Notes under the pieces: generated by a model
Database searches by the model: none
Told to the model about the DNA's origin: nothing
Seen by the model: only the letters and a program-made list of their open reading frames with translations
Shown here: positions 31,445 through 43,226 of the stretch, in pieces
Position numbering within the stretch: the stretch's first letter is position 1
How the letters are laid out: each line of letters starts with the position of its first letter
Assembly: GCA_025765615.1 (NCBI GenBank)
Contig: JAIVFJ010000186.1
Location: 1 to 64,000 of the forward strand
Source of the DNA: Zopfochytrium polystomum
Taxonomy: Eukaryota > Chytridiomycota > Chytridiomycetes > Chytridiales > Chytridiaceae
Length of the DNA stretch: 64,000 bases
Direction: 5' to 3'
Program-made: the position numbers and the translations under genes

Positions 31445-31890
31445 ACGCAATCCTCCCATTCGCCGCTCCTATTCGCCTCTCCCATTCTGCTCCCTGAGGC
31501 TCTGCCTTTCTCCCCACTTACTCCGCTTTCTTCCCTTATCTCCATTGTCTTTTGACGCACTCCGCTGGCCTTGGCCAACCCCCTTTACACTTTTATTTCC
31601 CCTTTCTGTTATTTCGTTTCATTTCTTCTCTGCTAGGTTTTGCGTTGCCTTCTCTGTTTTTCCCTGTCGGCGGCTAGGGTGGCCTGTACACTATGCACTT
31701 GGCTCTGTCAAGGTCCTTGGCTTACTGCCATACCTGCATGGCATCTCGCCTCTTCCTGTCACACAGCTTTGTGAGAATGCACTGAGTTTTCAGTGATAAA
31801 GTCTAGGGATTTTATTGGCAAAAGCAAGTGTACCTGTCACAAAACTGCAAGGATTGGGACCCCTATTATTATTCCCAGTTCTTTAGTTTC
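31445..31890. other. 3' flank of LINE copy 3
   Basis: Pyrimidine-rich DNA after the ORF2 stop, probably the LINE 3' UTR. No A-rich tail or gene is recognised. Confidence 0.4.
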
Positions 31891-33120
31891 CAAGGCATTA
31901 TCAAAGTGTATCTGTGGCTAACCTGTCCTTATTATTGGGACTGCTTTTACTACTTTTGTCTTTACAGTTCTGTTGCGCCAGGGTTTTCTCAACACATTTT
32001 CTTTTTTGGTGACTAACATAGACTGACCAACTACCGAGGGATGGGGTGCCTGCCAGGCTGTACCCCACGCCCGCCCAATTTATTATTTATTTTTGGCACT
32101 TGTACATAAATGCATAGGGTTGGGGGACTTAGAGCATTTGTGGTGGATGCTCCAAGTCAAGGGGGTGACATGTCAATTATCTCTCTCTCTGTTTTTAACC
32201 CTACTTCTCTTTTTCCTTCTCTTCAATCTGGTTTCTGTCCTTTGGCACCAATACAGAGTCCCTTCAAATCCATCTGGCTCACAAGGTCAGGCTAGTGAGA
32301 GGTGGTACACACCCAGGTGAGTATGTCATCTCTTAGTGAGGCCCTTCTTTCGGTGCCACAGGTGAGGAATGTCGTTGGCCCACGCCCAAAGGGTGGGGTG
32401 GGAAGTGGCGTGCAAATGACGACGGAGGGAATCTGAGAGAGGAGGTGTGTTTGAGCTCGCTTTGCGATGGGGACTAAAGGAGTTTGAGGGGAAGTTTTTC
32501 TCAAAGGTGTGAACCACTCCAAGATTGTCAAGCTGAAAAGTCAGGGGCAGGGGAAGCTTTGCAGTGATGGTGAGGGCAGCAAGGAGAGCAGCAATTTCAG
32601 CAGTGGTGGAAGAGGCAGAGAGTGGTGGGAGGGCAAAAGAAAATTCAAAGTTAAGCTCAAGGCAAACAAGAGATCCAGCCATGAAGCCCTCGTCGCGAAG
32701 GGAGCCATCAGTGTCAAAAGTCAAGGATGGGTGGGAATGAGCAAGGGCAGCAGGGAGGTGTCCATTGGTTGAAAGTAGGGATACATGAAGGGACCTAGAT
32801 TGAAAGTGGAGTGGCGGGAGGTGAGGAGTGGGAAAGGCGTGGGTCCTGTTGGTCAAGTGATTGAGTGGTTGCAGCCAGGCGTGGCACATGCTCAGTTGCA
32901 GGTGTTTCCACGTGCGAGTTCCCTGCTGGCAACCTTCTGACCCCTGCATAGTTTACTCCCTTATCTCTCCAGTGCTCCAGCACTGATCCTTCAGAGGATT
33001 GTCCCTTTGAATTTTCATTCTTTGTATTTGAAACCCCTGTTAGACAGAGTAGTAGGGATACTTTGTGGACTAGGCAAGTAGTAGGGTTGAAACACTCCCA
33101 AGACAACAGCCCAATAAAGT
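31891..33120 (-). mobile_element. LINE family B fragment with RNase H domain
   Basis: Minus-strand element. It carries a 5' block (33110-32965: VSLLLCLTGVSNTKNENSKG), an RNase H-bearing ORF2 end and a 3' UTR-like block running to about 31900. The same blocks recur in the same order at 37176-38195, where the RNase H core is missing. Confidence 0.7.
32326..32949 (-). pseudogene. LINE RNase H domain fragment
   Basis: The frame contains the RNase HI catalytic pattern: LTFDTDGSLRDEGF (first Asp), STTAEIAALLAALTI (Glu) and LTFQLDNLGVVHTF (Asp), spaced as in LINE ORF2 C-terminal RNase H. The fourth residue (HCNE-type region) is not clear. It ends at 32326, while the copy B-type C-terminus LTWVCTTSH lies just downstream in a shifted frame, so it is broken. 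Confidence 0.75.
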
Positions 33121-33423
33121 TAGTTTTAGCCTATCATTTGCTTTCCTTCACTCTAGGGCCCAGATCCAAGGGTCAAAGGAGTGAGAATAGTCTCACATCC
33201 TCCAGCGCGTGGAATAATTAAAAAAGCTTGCCCTGGCCGCACGACAGACCTCTAGAAGGTGGCCTTGGTGTGACAAGCCCTACGAACTAAAACAGGAATA
33301 CCAAGCATTGAGCTATGCAGGAACTCACCCTGCCAATGGAAAGGATTGACGAACGACCAATAACGTGAAAGTTACTGAGGTTGAAGGCTAAACAATATGA
33401 TTCCACCGACTGATTGCAGGCGG

Positions 33424-33756
33424 TCAATCCCTCCCACCCATAAAAAAAAAAATCGCTCCGTCATGGATATCGAAGAGGCGAGATGCGAGAGCGAAGTATG
33501 AGAAGTAACTTGAAAAATTAAAGGTGGCCCCTGGACGGGCAAAGTGGAATGCCGCAACGCTGTGCACTTGGAAATTTCCATCAAACAAAGACTCACACAT
33601 CGCCCAATCGACCGTCGAGAATTCTGGGTCGGCGACAGTGTTGGAGACTTGTGGCGAACTTGAGATGACGGGTACGGGCAGTGGAGAGGACAGCAGAGAA
33701 CTCGAAACAAGTGTAGCGGTGGGCATGTTTGTTTTCAGGTCGTTTGGGGTAAGCAT
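33424..33756 (-). CDS. Hypothetical protein or exon
   Basis: A 110-codon minus-strand frame, with PEFSTVDWAMCESLFDGNFQ and FSSYFSYFALASRLFDIHDG, has host-like composition and stands out from the repeats on its left. No domain is recognised and no start can be chosen with confidence. It may be an exon of a gene whose other parts lie at 33.4-33.9 kb. Confidence 0.3.
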   Translation of the reverse strand: MLTPNDLKTNMPTATLVSSSLLSSPLPVPVISSSPQVSNTVADPEFSTVDWAMCESLFDGNFQVHSVAAFHFARPGATFNFSSYFSYFALASRLFDIHDGAIFFFMGGRD

Positions 33757-34081
33757 CGTGTGCAGGAATTTTTACCTGACACTGCGGTGGAAGAACCGCA
33801 GCATTCTGTTTGCCCTGATCCTTGTAACAGTTTTGTATAACGACAAGGACCTTTTTGTGCAACCTACCTCAACCGCCCATCACCACCACCACTTTAAAAG
33901 AGTACTCCATCCAACTTGGTTGTGGTACAACAACTGGACGGTGAGAGAACTAGGAGCTGCATGGATATCAACAAATCAGCTCCCAGAAAGCCAACAGACG
34001 AAGAAAAGCAACTTCGTCTATATTTCAGAGGAATTGCACTGCGCAGCGAAACAACAGAAACAAGAGAAAAAAAAAGCAAAT

Positions 34082-35410
34082 TCACAACCAAAAGCTACGA
34101 AGGAATGCAAACGGCATCATGCTGCTGCGCGACGACGCAGAAGACACGTAAAGCGTCCCATTCGCCGTCGAGGACGGGGCCGTCGCCGCGCCAGTCGTCG
34201 CGTACTTGCCCACCGGCCCGTATTGCGTCTGATCAATGTCCGCAACCAGGCTCGCCTCGTCCGCCGCAAACATCGGGTTCCCGCTGACCGTCTGCGCCGC
34301 CGGCGTCTCCGTCTGCACCACGTCCCAGTGCTCGACGAGCTTCCCGGCCTTGACCCTGAACACGTCGGCGACGATGCTGGCGCTGGCGCCGGGCGACGCC
34401 GTCACGCGCGAGTGCGCGACCACAATGTCGCACTTTGCGAGCACGAACCCGACCTCGTACGCGATCGTCGTGTTCCCGAGCGCCGCCAGGTTTTTCTTGA
34501 ACGCGGCCACCCCGCTGGCCGCCGTCGGGTTGTGCTGGACGTACGGGTCCTGCAGGTAGTCTTCCACGACCACCGACTTGTTGCCAAACAGCTGCGGCAG
34601 CGCTTTGGCCACGAGCGCCGCGCCCCGCGCTTCGTCGGCCCCGTCGCAGTTGTAAGTGCTCCGCTCGGCTGGGTCGATCACTGGGTTCCCGCTGACCGTC
34701 GCCCCTGTCGGGATGGACTGCAGGACGTCCCAGTGCTCGACGATGGTGCCCGCGTCGAGGCGGAAGATGTCGAAGGCGACGGTCTCCGCGCCGGTGGTCG
34801 TGTTGGTGATCAGAGAGTGGATGGCGACCAAGTTTTTGTTGGAGGTCACGAAACCAACTTCGTACTTGAAATCAGTCGTGGACGCAAAGAACCTTACGGT
34901 GTCGCGGCCGTTGGGGAGGGTCCTGAAGAGAGGGGAGAAAAAAGTGAGAAATAGTTCAAGGAGCATAAAACGGGAGGGAAGGGGGACACGACTTTATCCA
35001 TCTCGCGAGCGCTTACGGGTTGTGCTGCTTGTACGTAGCCGACCAAGACTGATCAATAATCGAAACGTCCCTGTCGGCAATCACTGATTGCACCTGGCGA
35101 AATGCGGGAGGAGTGTCAGCCAAGTTGCAGTCTTTCTTTTCCTTTTCAAACTAACTGGTACGGACCGAAGTGTAGAGGAACGACTCTGCGTCGTTCAGGA
35201 CAGTGTTGCCGTACGGAAAACCTGCAGCGTTTGCTGCCGCCGCGGTGCTGAGAATGATCGTCGCCAACGAGAGGCTGTTTGTGTCCGAAGACAGGAAGAG
35301 TTGGAAATAGTCAGCGGGAGGGGCGAGGAAGCTATCTGTTGAAGGACAAACGCTGTGGAAGCGAAGGTGGGTAGGGTTGGGGAAAGGATGAACCGAGCGA
35401 CTCACAGCAT
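34082..35410 (-). CDS. Secreted protein with two SnoaL/NTF2-like domains
   Basis: The start exon is only ATGCT (35410-35406); splicing to 35274 gives MLLSLATIILSTAAAANA, a clean signal peptide that no other splice choice produces. The first SnoaL-like domain spans two exons (VIADRDVSIIDQSWSATYKQHNP, then TLPNGRDTVRFFASTTDFKY ... VAFDIFRLDAGTIVEHWDVL). After TVSGNPVIDPAE a second copy follows (VVEDYLQDPYVQHNPTAASG ... VADVFRVKAGKLVEHWDVVQ, TVSGNPMF). The HNP and EHWDV motifs typify SnoaL-like proteins of the NTF2 fold, which include polyketide cyclases and many of unknown role. The tandem arrangement plus secretion is unusual. Exon 2/3 junction is ambiguous (donor GTCCGT or GTACCA). Confidence 0.82.
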
Positions 35411-36280
35411 AGCTAAATGGCTCGTGTGTGGGTGTGTGTGTTGGTGGGGAGGGGAGTTGTTGCTTTATATATGTGAGGGAAGTGTGAAACTTCGAACTGC
35501 TAAATTTGCTTAGCAAAACTTCCAGGACAAGTATTAAATTTTGTGCGGAACTCCTTTGTTGGGCGAGGACCGGGTGGTCTGTGATTTCTAAGCGTAAAGA
35601 GAGCGAGAGAGAGAGAGAGAGAGAGCACCCATTGTCCCGTCTGTTCTCCATTTGCACAGGTTGCTCGGAAGTATCACGTGATTGGACAATGGCTGTTTTG
35701 GACTGGGCTGCTGTCTGTTTTCTTTCCTTCTTTCCACTTTTTTTCGTTTTTTCGTTTTCCTTTCCTACATGGACCTCCTTTTTTTTTTCTTCTTCTTTTT
35801 TCTTTCTGTCCGAGTTGCACGGAGCTCCACTACTCCACTCCTCCGAGCTGCCTTGTTTCTGTTTCCGCCGCCTGTTGGTTGTTTCTCCGAGTTCCACTTT
35901 TCTTTCTTGCGGCGTGTTCTGCGTTTTCTTCTGTTGTTTGTGTTTGTCACTAATCGTATTCTCAATCTCATCAACCGGGCGACCCGCACCGCCACCTCCG
36001 ACCACCACCAGCACAACTCCTCCCCCTCGTCGTCCTCCTCGTCTTACTGTATGTCTGAAAATTCAAAGAGCGACTCAAAGTTTTGGAGGCGGCCGCTGGC
36101 GGGGAGACTCACAAACCAGAGGACGAGTTGTTTTGTTGGGTCCAATCTGCAGCATTTTAGCCCAGTTGGGCAGTATTGTTGTATCTGGAAGTGGAGGAAA
36201 ACACAGTCAGGATTTGGAAAGCGTACTCCTCATTGAAGGGATCCAAATCCAATTCTCTAGATAGCTACTCGATATAGTTA
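35411..36280. other. Intergenic low-complexity DNA
   Basis: Includes a (GA)n run at about 35598-35626 and T/C-rich tracts at 35720-35820. Long frames on either strand are products of these tracts (Lys/Glu- or Phe/Ser-rich) and are not reported as genes. Confidence 0.5.
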
Positions 36281-36282
36281 TC

Positions 36283-36600
36283 TCACCGTTCCACTCGCAG
36301 CCAACCGCGACGACGGGGCGCGATCGACCAAGACAACGCCTGGTCGTGCAGAGATGGTAATACCGTCGCACTTAGCGGGGAACGCCAGTCTTCGTACTGC
36401 ACCACATTGCCGCTGCCGCGGAGTGGGTTATGAGCAGCGAACGTTGCCGGCTTGAAACTCGGCGACACTCGGCGAAACGTGCCTTGTGCGTTAAAAAAAC
36501 CCCCATCAAACACTCTGCACTCGATCTTGGATCTTGAAGATCCGCACCCACTGCCGGCGGGACTGTCCAGATCCCGCTCGCGGCCACGATACGCGCCTGC
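36283..36600 (-). pseudogene. Possible coding relic
   Basis: The minus-strand segment CRVFDGGFFNAQGTFRRVSP ... NPLRGSGNVVQYEDWRSPL has protein-like composition. It lies beside the LTR/LINE block at 36.8 kb with no start codon, splice partner or known domain. It is probably the end of a truncated gene. Confidence 0.25.
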
Positions 36601-36817
36601 ACCGCGGGACAGCGTCTGCCGCTACGTCGCCCACCGCGTGGGAACCGATTTCGAGTCGAGTCTGGCGGTACACAGAGGAGAAAACCAGCGGACGTTAGAG
36701 CCGAAGGCGTCGATGGAGGTACAGGAAAAAAGTCAGACCTTGTCTCATACTGTGGCTAGAAATCTCGCAGATGTCTCATGGAAATAAGATATGCCAGAGA
36801 TTATTGCAAAGCGCTAG

Positions 36818-37175
36818 TGGAGATGTGTGTTTGTGGGTGGTCCTTCTCCCCAACTTGGAGAGAAAGAGAAAAAAACTCTGTTATGAATTATTGATACATG
36901 ATGTTGATATACACGCTGTAGGCAAGCATGACTGGCACAGGGTAAAAACCTCTCCTATATTATCTGCTTGAGCGGAGGAGGAGGAAAACTGTAAACACCT
37001 GGTTTCCGTTCCACTTAATACTCAGAGTATTTGTCAACAGCGCAAGCCAGCGCCCAGGTCTGCATTGGCAGTGGCTCGCTCTCCCATGGGCATTGTGAAA
37101 ACAATGACTGACAGTCACAATAGGTTCGGGTCCATCTTGTGCCTCTTGCTGCTAACCAGTCAGTTCCGCCTAACA
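36818..37175. repeat. Partial LTR-like repeat, copy D
   Basis: Matches copy A from GTGGAGATGTGTGTTTGTGG to the CAGTTCCGCCTAACA end. The first about 45 bp (TGTAAACAGTCTAC...) are missing, so it is 5'-truncated relative to copy A. Confidence 0.72.
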
Positions 37176-38195
37176 CAAGAAAGACGTGAACCTGTTTATT
37201 TGCGGCTAACCTGTCTTTATTATTGGGCCTCCTTTTACTACTTTTGTCTTAACAGTTTCTGTTGCGCCAGGGTTTTCTCAACATATTTTCTTTTTCAGTG
37301 ACTAACAGAGACTGCCTGACTGCCTAGGGATGGGGTGCCTGACAGGCTGTACCCCAAGCCTGCCTAGTTTATTATTTATTTTCGGCACTTGTACATACAC
37401 ACATAGGGTTTGGGGAACTTGAAACATTTGTGGTGGATGCTCCAAGTGAGGGGGTTGACTAATCCATCTGGCTCACGGAGGTGTGGGTAGTGAGAGGTGG
37501 TACACACCCAGGTGAGTACATGGTCCCTTTGGGGGCTCCTCTTAAGCGGCGGTGGCGTTGTCGACCCCACGAGGGTGTTGGTGGCCGCACCCTGCGCAGT
37601 CCCCAACACCTGAGAGTTTGATCTACGAGTGCCTGCCTCGGTCCTATTGCTGTGAGAGTGAGATGTGTGAGTCTGAGTGCGATGCAATAAAGCCTGTTGG
37701 TCGAGGATCGTGCTGACGCAGCCCGGCGGGTGTGTGTGTACGATTGCAGGTGTTTCTGCGTGCAAGTTCCCTGCTGGCGACCTTCTGACCCCTACATAGT
37801 CAACTTTCCTCTCTCTCTCTTTCCTGTTGCTGGCGACAACAAGGGTTCCTGCAGCACCGTCCGCGATGAGGGGCGCTAGGTCACGCCCTGTCTGTCCTGG
37901 CACTATTAACCGCTTCTGTTGTATTTGATATTAGGTTCCTGAGATAAAAACCCTCGTTTCCCTCTTCTCTCTCTTTATTCTGCGGTTGTGTTGCACCCTT
38001 GGTAGTGCCCTTCTGTTTCCCCTCGCACTGGCCTGTGGCCACACAAGTAATCTGTGCTCCTGCACTGATCCCTCGGAGGATTGTCCCTCTGAATGTTCAT
38101 TCTTTGTGTTTGAGACCCCTGTTAGACAGATCAGTAGGGATACTTCATGGACTATGGAAATATTAGGGTTGAAACACCCCCTAGACAACAGCGCA
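37176..38195 (-). mobile_element. LINE family B fragment, second copy
   Basis: Shares with 31891-33120 the 3' UTR-like block (GTTGCGCCAGGGTTTTCTCA, GGGATGGGGTGCCTG), the ORF2 C-terminus (LTWVCTTSHYPHLREPDG ... NPLTWSIHHKC) and the upstream block (LLICLTGVSNTKNEHSEGQS). The RNase H region present in the first copy is replaced by unrelated sequence. Confidence 0.68.
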
Positions 38196-38604
38196 GCAGA
38201 AATAACACCGACGGGGCCCCCGCCGCAGCCGCCAACACGTCCCACAAACCGTTCCACAACCCGTCAAGCACAAGCCCACCGGCCGCGGCAAATCCACATG
38301 CGGGTCAGCGATAAGTTACCGCTTCTTTTTCTGCTTACTCCTCTCGAGACTTGAGAGTTGACGACCGACACGAAACTTCACCACACCTATGCGGAGTCGT
38401 GGCTGCTGCGTCATTAGTTGGTGATTCGCCGTCGACAAAGTGCCCAGTGCCGACTCGGCTTTTCTTTTGCGCTGCTTTCTTTTCATTCAAATTTTTTGAG
38501 AGAGTCCGTCAATATATGAACAGCAACCTTGCCCCGTTCGTGCGTGTGTGCCTTTGTGTGCGTGTGTGCGTGTGACGGGTTGTGTGTCCCAGTGAACAAC
38601 GAAA

Positions 38605-39963
38605 ATGGACGATGGCTGCGCCTCCACATCAAGTTTTGGCGACTTCTTTGACGACGGCGACGGCGACGGCGACGTCGACGGCAGCCTCTTCTCAGCGAAC
38701 TTGTTTGCCGACCTGCCGACCGATGCGCTGCAGCGCCGCCTGGACGCGCTCGTGAAGCCAGACTTTCTGCCGGCCCCTTTGCCGCAGGCCGCCGCCGACC
38801 TCCTGTCGCGCTGGCACCAGCAGCAGCAGCATCGTCACGGTCAGTCTCAGTCGGCATCGTCGCACCCGATCACATGCGCGCTCGGACCATCAGACGAGCA
38901 GTCCTTCCAAGACATGATGGCGCACACATGGGGGGAAGGGCACGTTGGTACAGTGAGCAGGGGCAGTCTTTGCTTGTGACGCGGCCGCCCCCTTGATTAA
39001 CTCCACCCTCGCTATCCATTCGCAGAGTGCCCAGAACGCCTCACCACGATCCTCGCAGCCCTCAGCCCTTACTTCAACCGCCTGCAGCCCGTCCCGGGGC
39101 GCCGCTGCACCGACGCCGAAATCCTCCTTGCCCACACGCCGCGGCTCCTCGCCGACTTTCAGACCATGGAGCGGGGCGACGAGCTCGCGGCGACCACGAC
39201 GCTGACGAACCTGTCGTACGCGAACGCGGCGTACGCGTTCAGATCCGTCGGGCCGGTCGTGGCCGCGGCGTGCCGCGCGAGCGTCGGGAGCTGCCTGGCG
39301 CTCACTGACGCGCTGCTTCTGGCTGGAGGCGCCGGCTCGGGTCCGCGCGCCGCGTTTGCGGTAGTCCGCCCCGCGGGGCACCACAGCGGGCGCAGCTTCA
39401 CCGGCGGGTTCGGCGGGCTGAACCGGGTGGCGATCGCGGCGGGGCACGCGCGGGCGGTGCACGGGGTGCGGGTGGGGATCGTGGACTGGGACGTGCACCG
39501 CAGCGGCGGGACGGAAGACATTGTGGCGCACATGTTGGGCGGCGACCACGGCGACGGGGTGTGTCTGGCGGACGTGTACGGCGCGCTGGGGAACGTTGGC
39601 GCCGAGATTGACGGGTGCACGCGCCGGGCGGGGAATATTCTGTCTGTGGCGATGGAGGAAGGCGCCGGCGACGTCGAGTACGAGCGGGTCTTGCGGGAGA
39701 GGGTCGTGCCGTTTTTGCAGGGGTTTGGCTGCGAGTTTATTGTTGTGTCGGCGGGATTCGACTGCGGCGACGGAGAGAAGGAGGGGTTTCGGGTCACGCC
39801 CGAGGGCTTCAGGCGCATGGCGAGTATTCTTATAAACATGAACGGATGCAAGGTGCTGTTTGCCTTGGAGGGCGGGTACGAGCTGGATGTTTTGGCGGAG
39901 TGCGTGAAAGGCTGTGTTGAGGGCGCTCTAGGGCGTGAGGCTCTTGGAACAATCAAACCCTGA
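38605..39963 (+). CDS. Histone deacetylase (class II-like arginase-fold)
   Basis: Two exons (38605-38947, 39026-39963) encode 426 residues; the junction restores HVECPERL, a hallmark of class II enzymes. Motifs in order: ECPERLTTILAAL; AVVRPAGHHSGRSF (catalytic His pair); GFGGLNRVAIAAGHARAV (position of GFCFFNNVAIAA); VGIVDWDVHRSGGTEDI (zinc Asp and His); IVVSAGFDCGDGEKEGF (zinc Asp); LFALEGGYELDVLAECV (Tyr of GGY). All zinc ligands and the His pair are kept, so deacetylase activity is likely, on histone or another acyl-lysine. Odd points are the substitutions around the ligands (HRSGGTE for HHGNGTQ, FGGLNR for FCFFNN). The N-terminal 110 residues are acidic then Gln/His-rich and probably disordered. 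It converges with the receptor gene, 133 bp away. Confidence 0.88.
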
Positions 39964-40095
39964 ATGAATCAGCTGGCATATGTTACCCCCACAATTCTAA
40001 CCTCTTCAATAGACTTTTCTTGCAGAAGCCCCTCCTTAATGGGACACGTAGATTACAATTAAACCCGAGACAGACAACCATACCGCTCCCATCAC

Positions 40096-43000
40096 ACCGC
40101 ACCTCTGCTCACACCGCCCTCCGGCCGTCGTCCTCCCAAAACCTCGTCGATCATGCCCGCAAGCCGCCGCTCGCTCTCGGGGTCGGTACACTGGAAGCGG
40201 AGGACGAACGGTGAGGCGCCACGCTCCGACAACTCCAGTTGATGGCTGCTTCGATGTCGGCAGGTCGGGGCAGCTGCAGTTTCAGCGCGCTGCGGGTCGC
40301 CACTGCTGCCGCCGAGGTGGAGGCGGAAGGCGAGGGAGTCAGAGCGAGTTTGAAAGAGAAGGAGGCTGGAGGCGGGGATGAAGGAGGCAGCGGCGAGTCG
40401 CCAGGGGTCTAGGGGCGAGCGAGATAGTAGGCGGATGCAGACGGGACCCTGATGTGTGTTGGTGTGGGTGTGTGTGTGTGTGCAGTTTTGAGTTTAGGTA
40501 AAGAAGAGAAAACATTCCATCCTTCCACGTCCAAGTAAGTCCTTTACGCACCAGGTCGACAACGGCCACAGGGACGGGCTTTGGCCACGATCTGCTAGCA
40601 GTGGGCACCGACGGCGCCGTGGCACCAGGCCATCGTGCTGTCACGGACCGTTTCAACAGCGATGACGGAGTCGGCAAGGCGGCCAGCGGCGGCGGACTAG
40701 GCGGCGTGGGGAGCAAGGGGCCGCGGAGTTTACGAAACTTTACGACGAGGGCCGCGGCCTTTGTGGCAAAGGCGGCGGCGAGGGCGACGGCGGCTGCGAT
40801 GGCGGCGGCGAAGAAGCGGAAAGCGGCTACGGCGGTCGGCTTCGACGGGGCCTCGGCCTCGACGACGGGGAGGGTGAGGAGGGCGATTGCGGCGACGACA
40901 ACGAGGGCGGCGAGGGTTGTGGCGTTGTCGATGGCGCTGAAGGAGTAGCGGTACTCGCTCCAGCGCACGGCGCGGGTTGCGCAGAGGGCGGCGATGAGGA
41001 GGAGTGCGTTGTAGGTGTAGAGAATGGGTTTGCCTGGGAACACGCCGTCGTGACTGGAGATGCAGGCGGTGGTAACAGTTTTCAAAGTTTGGTATGCCAC
41101 CGGCCTCGGATCGTTCCAGAGGGACCAGCAGATGAGTAAGCCCTTTTTTGTGTGTGAGTATGGTTCTAACGTTGAAGTGTGCGGGGCAAGCAACGAGGCT
41201 TTCGGCATTCAAGAGAGCGTTTGAAATCAAAGGCCACGGCATCACCTCTTCCAGCAAAACGATAGCCGCGAACAACGCCATTTCGAAAAACCAGTTCCTG
41301 TCGGCCCCTCTCTTCGGCTTGAGCAGAAAATACATTCTTGTATTCTTTGCGATAATGGACGCCGCAAAGAGGCCGAACCCGGTCAACTGGAACCAAAGTC
41401 GAAGGTGGCAAGACGATCGGCTGAGGCTGAGGGCGAAGAGCGGGCCAGATGCAAAGACCAGGGCGGTACCGGCCGCGTGAGCAAAGGCGAAATCTCCCGA
41501 TGTGGCGACGAAAACTCGATCCCGGCGGTAGCGCAGCGCCATCGCAAAAGCCAGCAGAGACGCGGTGAGGCCTGTCACAGAGACAGCGAAAATCGCCATT
41601 CCGGTCTTTGAGGGAAGCTCGTTTGAAACGTAGACGAGGTCGCCATCCGAGGGTGGCTCGTGCGAACCTGTGCGTAGTGCATTTTTGTGATGGCGCAGGG
41701 AGACAACGAGGCTCAACCTTGGTAAGAAAAGAACAACTGCGTAAAAAAATGACCCACCACCAAAAAATATTTGTGGGCGAATCTCTTCGTATGGTGAACC
41801 GGATTCATAGCCCACGACGCCAAAGGCTGTGGGCTTGTGCGTGAGCTGAAGCGTGGTCGCTCAGACAAGAGTCCCGCCTACCGTCATTTCGATCATAGCA
41901 AGTGTAAACGTTTGAAGCGTTGAGGTTATAAAAGAGCGTATTCCTGATGGGCAATCGGGGGTAAAGAGGTTTCGTTATTTCAGACACGAGCGTCATTTCC
42001 GTTCTAAACACGCACGAAGGTTGCACCTACTCGCGCAAGAATCCATCCTCGTCCACCACCCATTTCTCCTGCGTCACGCCCGTATAGTCTGCGGATGCGC
42101 TTTTGATTCAGTGTCTGTGTGTTCTGGGCAGAACGTGGGGCAGGCGCTTCGAAAGGAAGGAAACTGGGCAACGAGAGCGCACCAAGATCTTCGAACAAAG
42201 TTTTCGTTTCGACCGTTCGGACTCGACCCATCGCGAGGTCGTCTGCAGAAGCGTTGCGCAGCCTTCGAAGGCGATCGTACGAGCGCAGCATGAGGCTAAC
42301 GCAGTCAAAGGCGTTCACCGAAAAGACAGGAATGTCGCCGTCTGCTTTGAGGTACCTTGTGTTTGTTGTCGTCGTTTGTAAACATTCGAAACATGAAATA
42401 AGGAGAAAAACGACGAGTCTGCGCTCCACCAGTTTGGGTACAAGCTGCTCCGCCGGAGGTACTCGTCCGTGAAATTCCGAACAGCCGGAGTCGATCTGGG
42501 CTGGTTCTCAAAGTAGATGAAAACGAACCCTTCGAGGTCGTCTTCTGCGGTCGGACCAAACGCTTGATTGAGGGGGTGGGGGATGCTTTTCCAGTGAGCG
42601 ATTTGCAACCTTGGAGCAATGATTCGGCAAGCCTTACATTCTGAAATGGACAAAGCTCGAGGAACAGGTGGATTGAAAGACAACCAGACTTGACTCGGGC
42701 TCACAAGGCCGTAATTCCGAGCATTAAAGTACACGTCAGCGACGCAGTTCGGATCTAGGAGGAGGAGAATGTATCTGCAAAGCAAGTTTCGTCAGGAAAA
42801 GGTGGAAAAGGACGAAATTAAATGTCATCCTTCAAGCTAACCGTGCATCGACGGCCGAGAGAAACTTGTAAATCATGTCCAACTCGCTGATTTGGCAGTC
42901 TGCATGCACGGGCATGAATGCGATGGGCTGAATTCCAGCTCTTGGAAGAAGAGAACGGAAAGATTCTCGCACTTCAAAAGATGGAGAAACGTTAAGGAAT

Positions 43001-43195
43001 TTTTTGTGTTGGCGAACCGCTTCTCCAACTCACACTCGGCGTACGTAAGGGCTTGATACAGCACCGCGATTCTCCGAACCTTTTTGCTCTGCAAGTAGGT
43101 GACGACACTGGGACCGAGCTTGTTGATGTTGGCAAGGGCTGCAAAGCACGTCGGGCAGAGCCTGTTTGCAAAAAACTTGGCGTCCTGTGATTATT

Positions 43196-43226
<31 letters not shown>

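Noticed and set aside
34082..34954. 476-codon plus-strand ORF (33524-34954)
   Set aside because: Antisense to the SnoaL-like gene; Arg-rich composition typical of a GC-rich shadow.
35151..36014. 287-codon minus-strand ORF
   Set aside because: Only its last part overlaps the real SnoaL exon; the rest is antisense to T/C-rich tracts and includes intron sequence.
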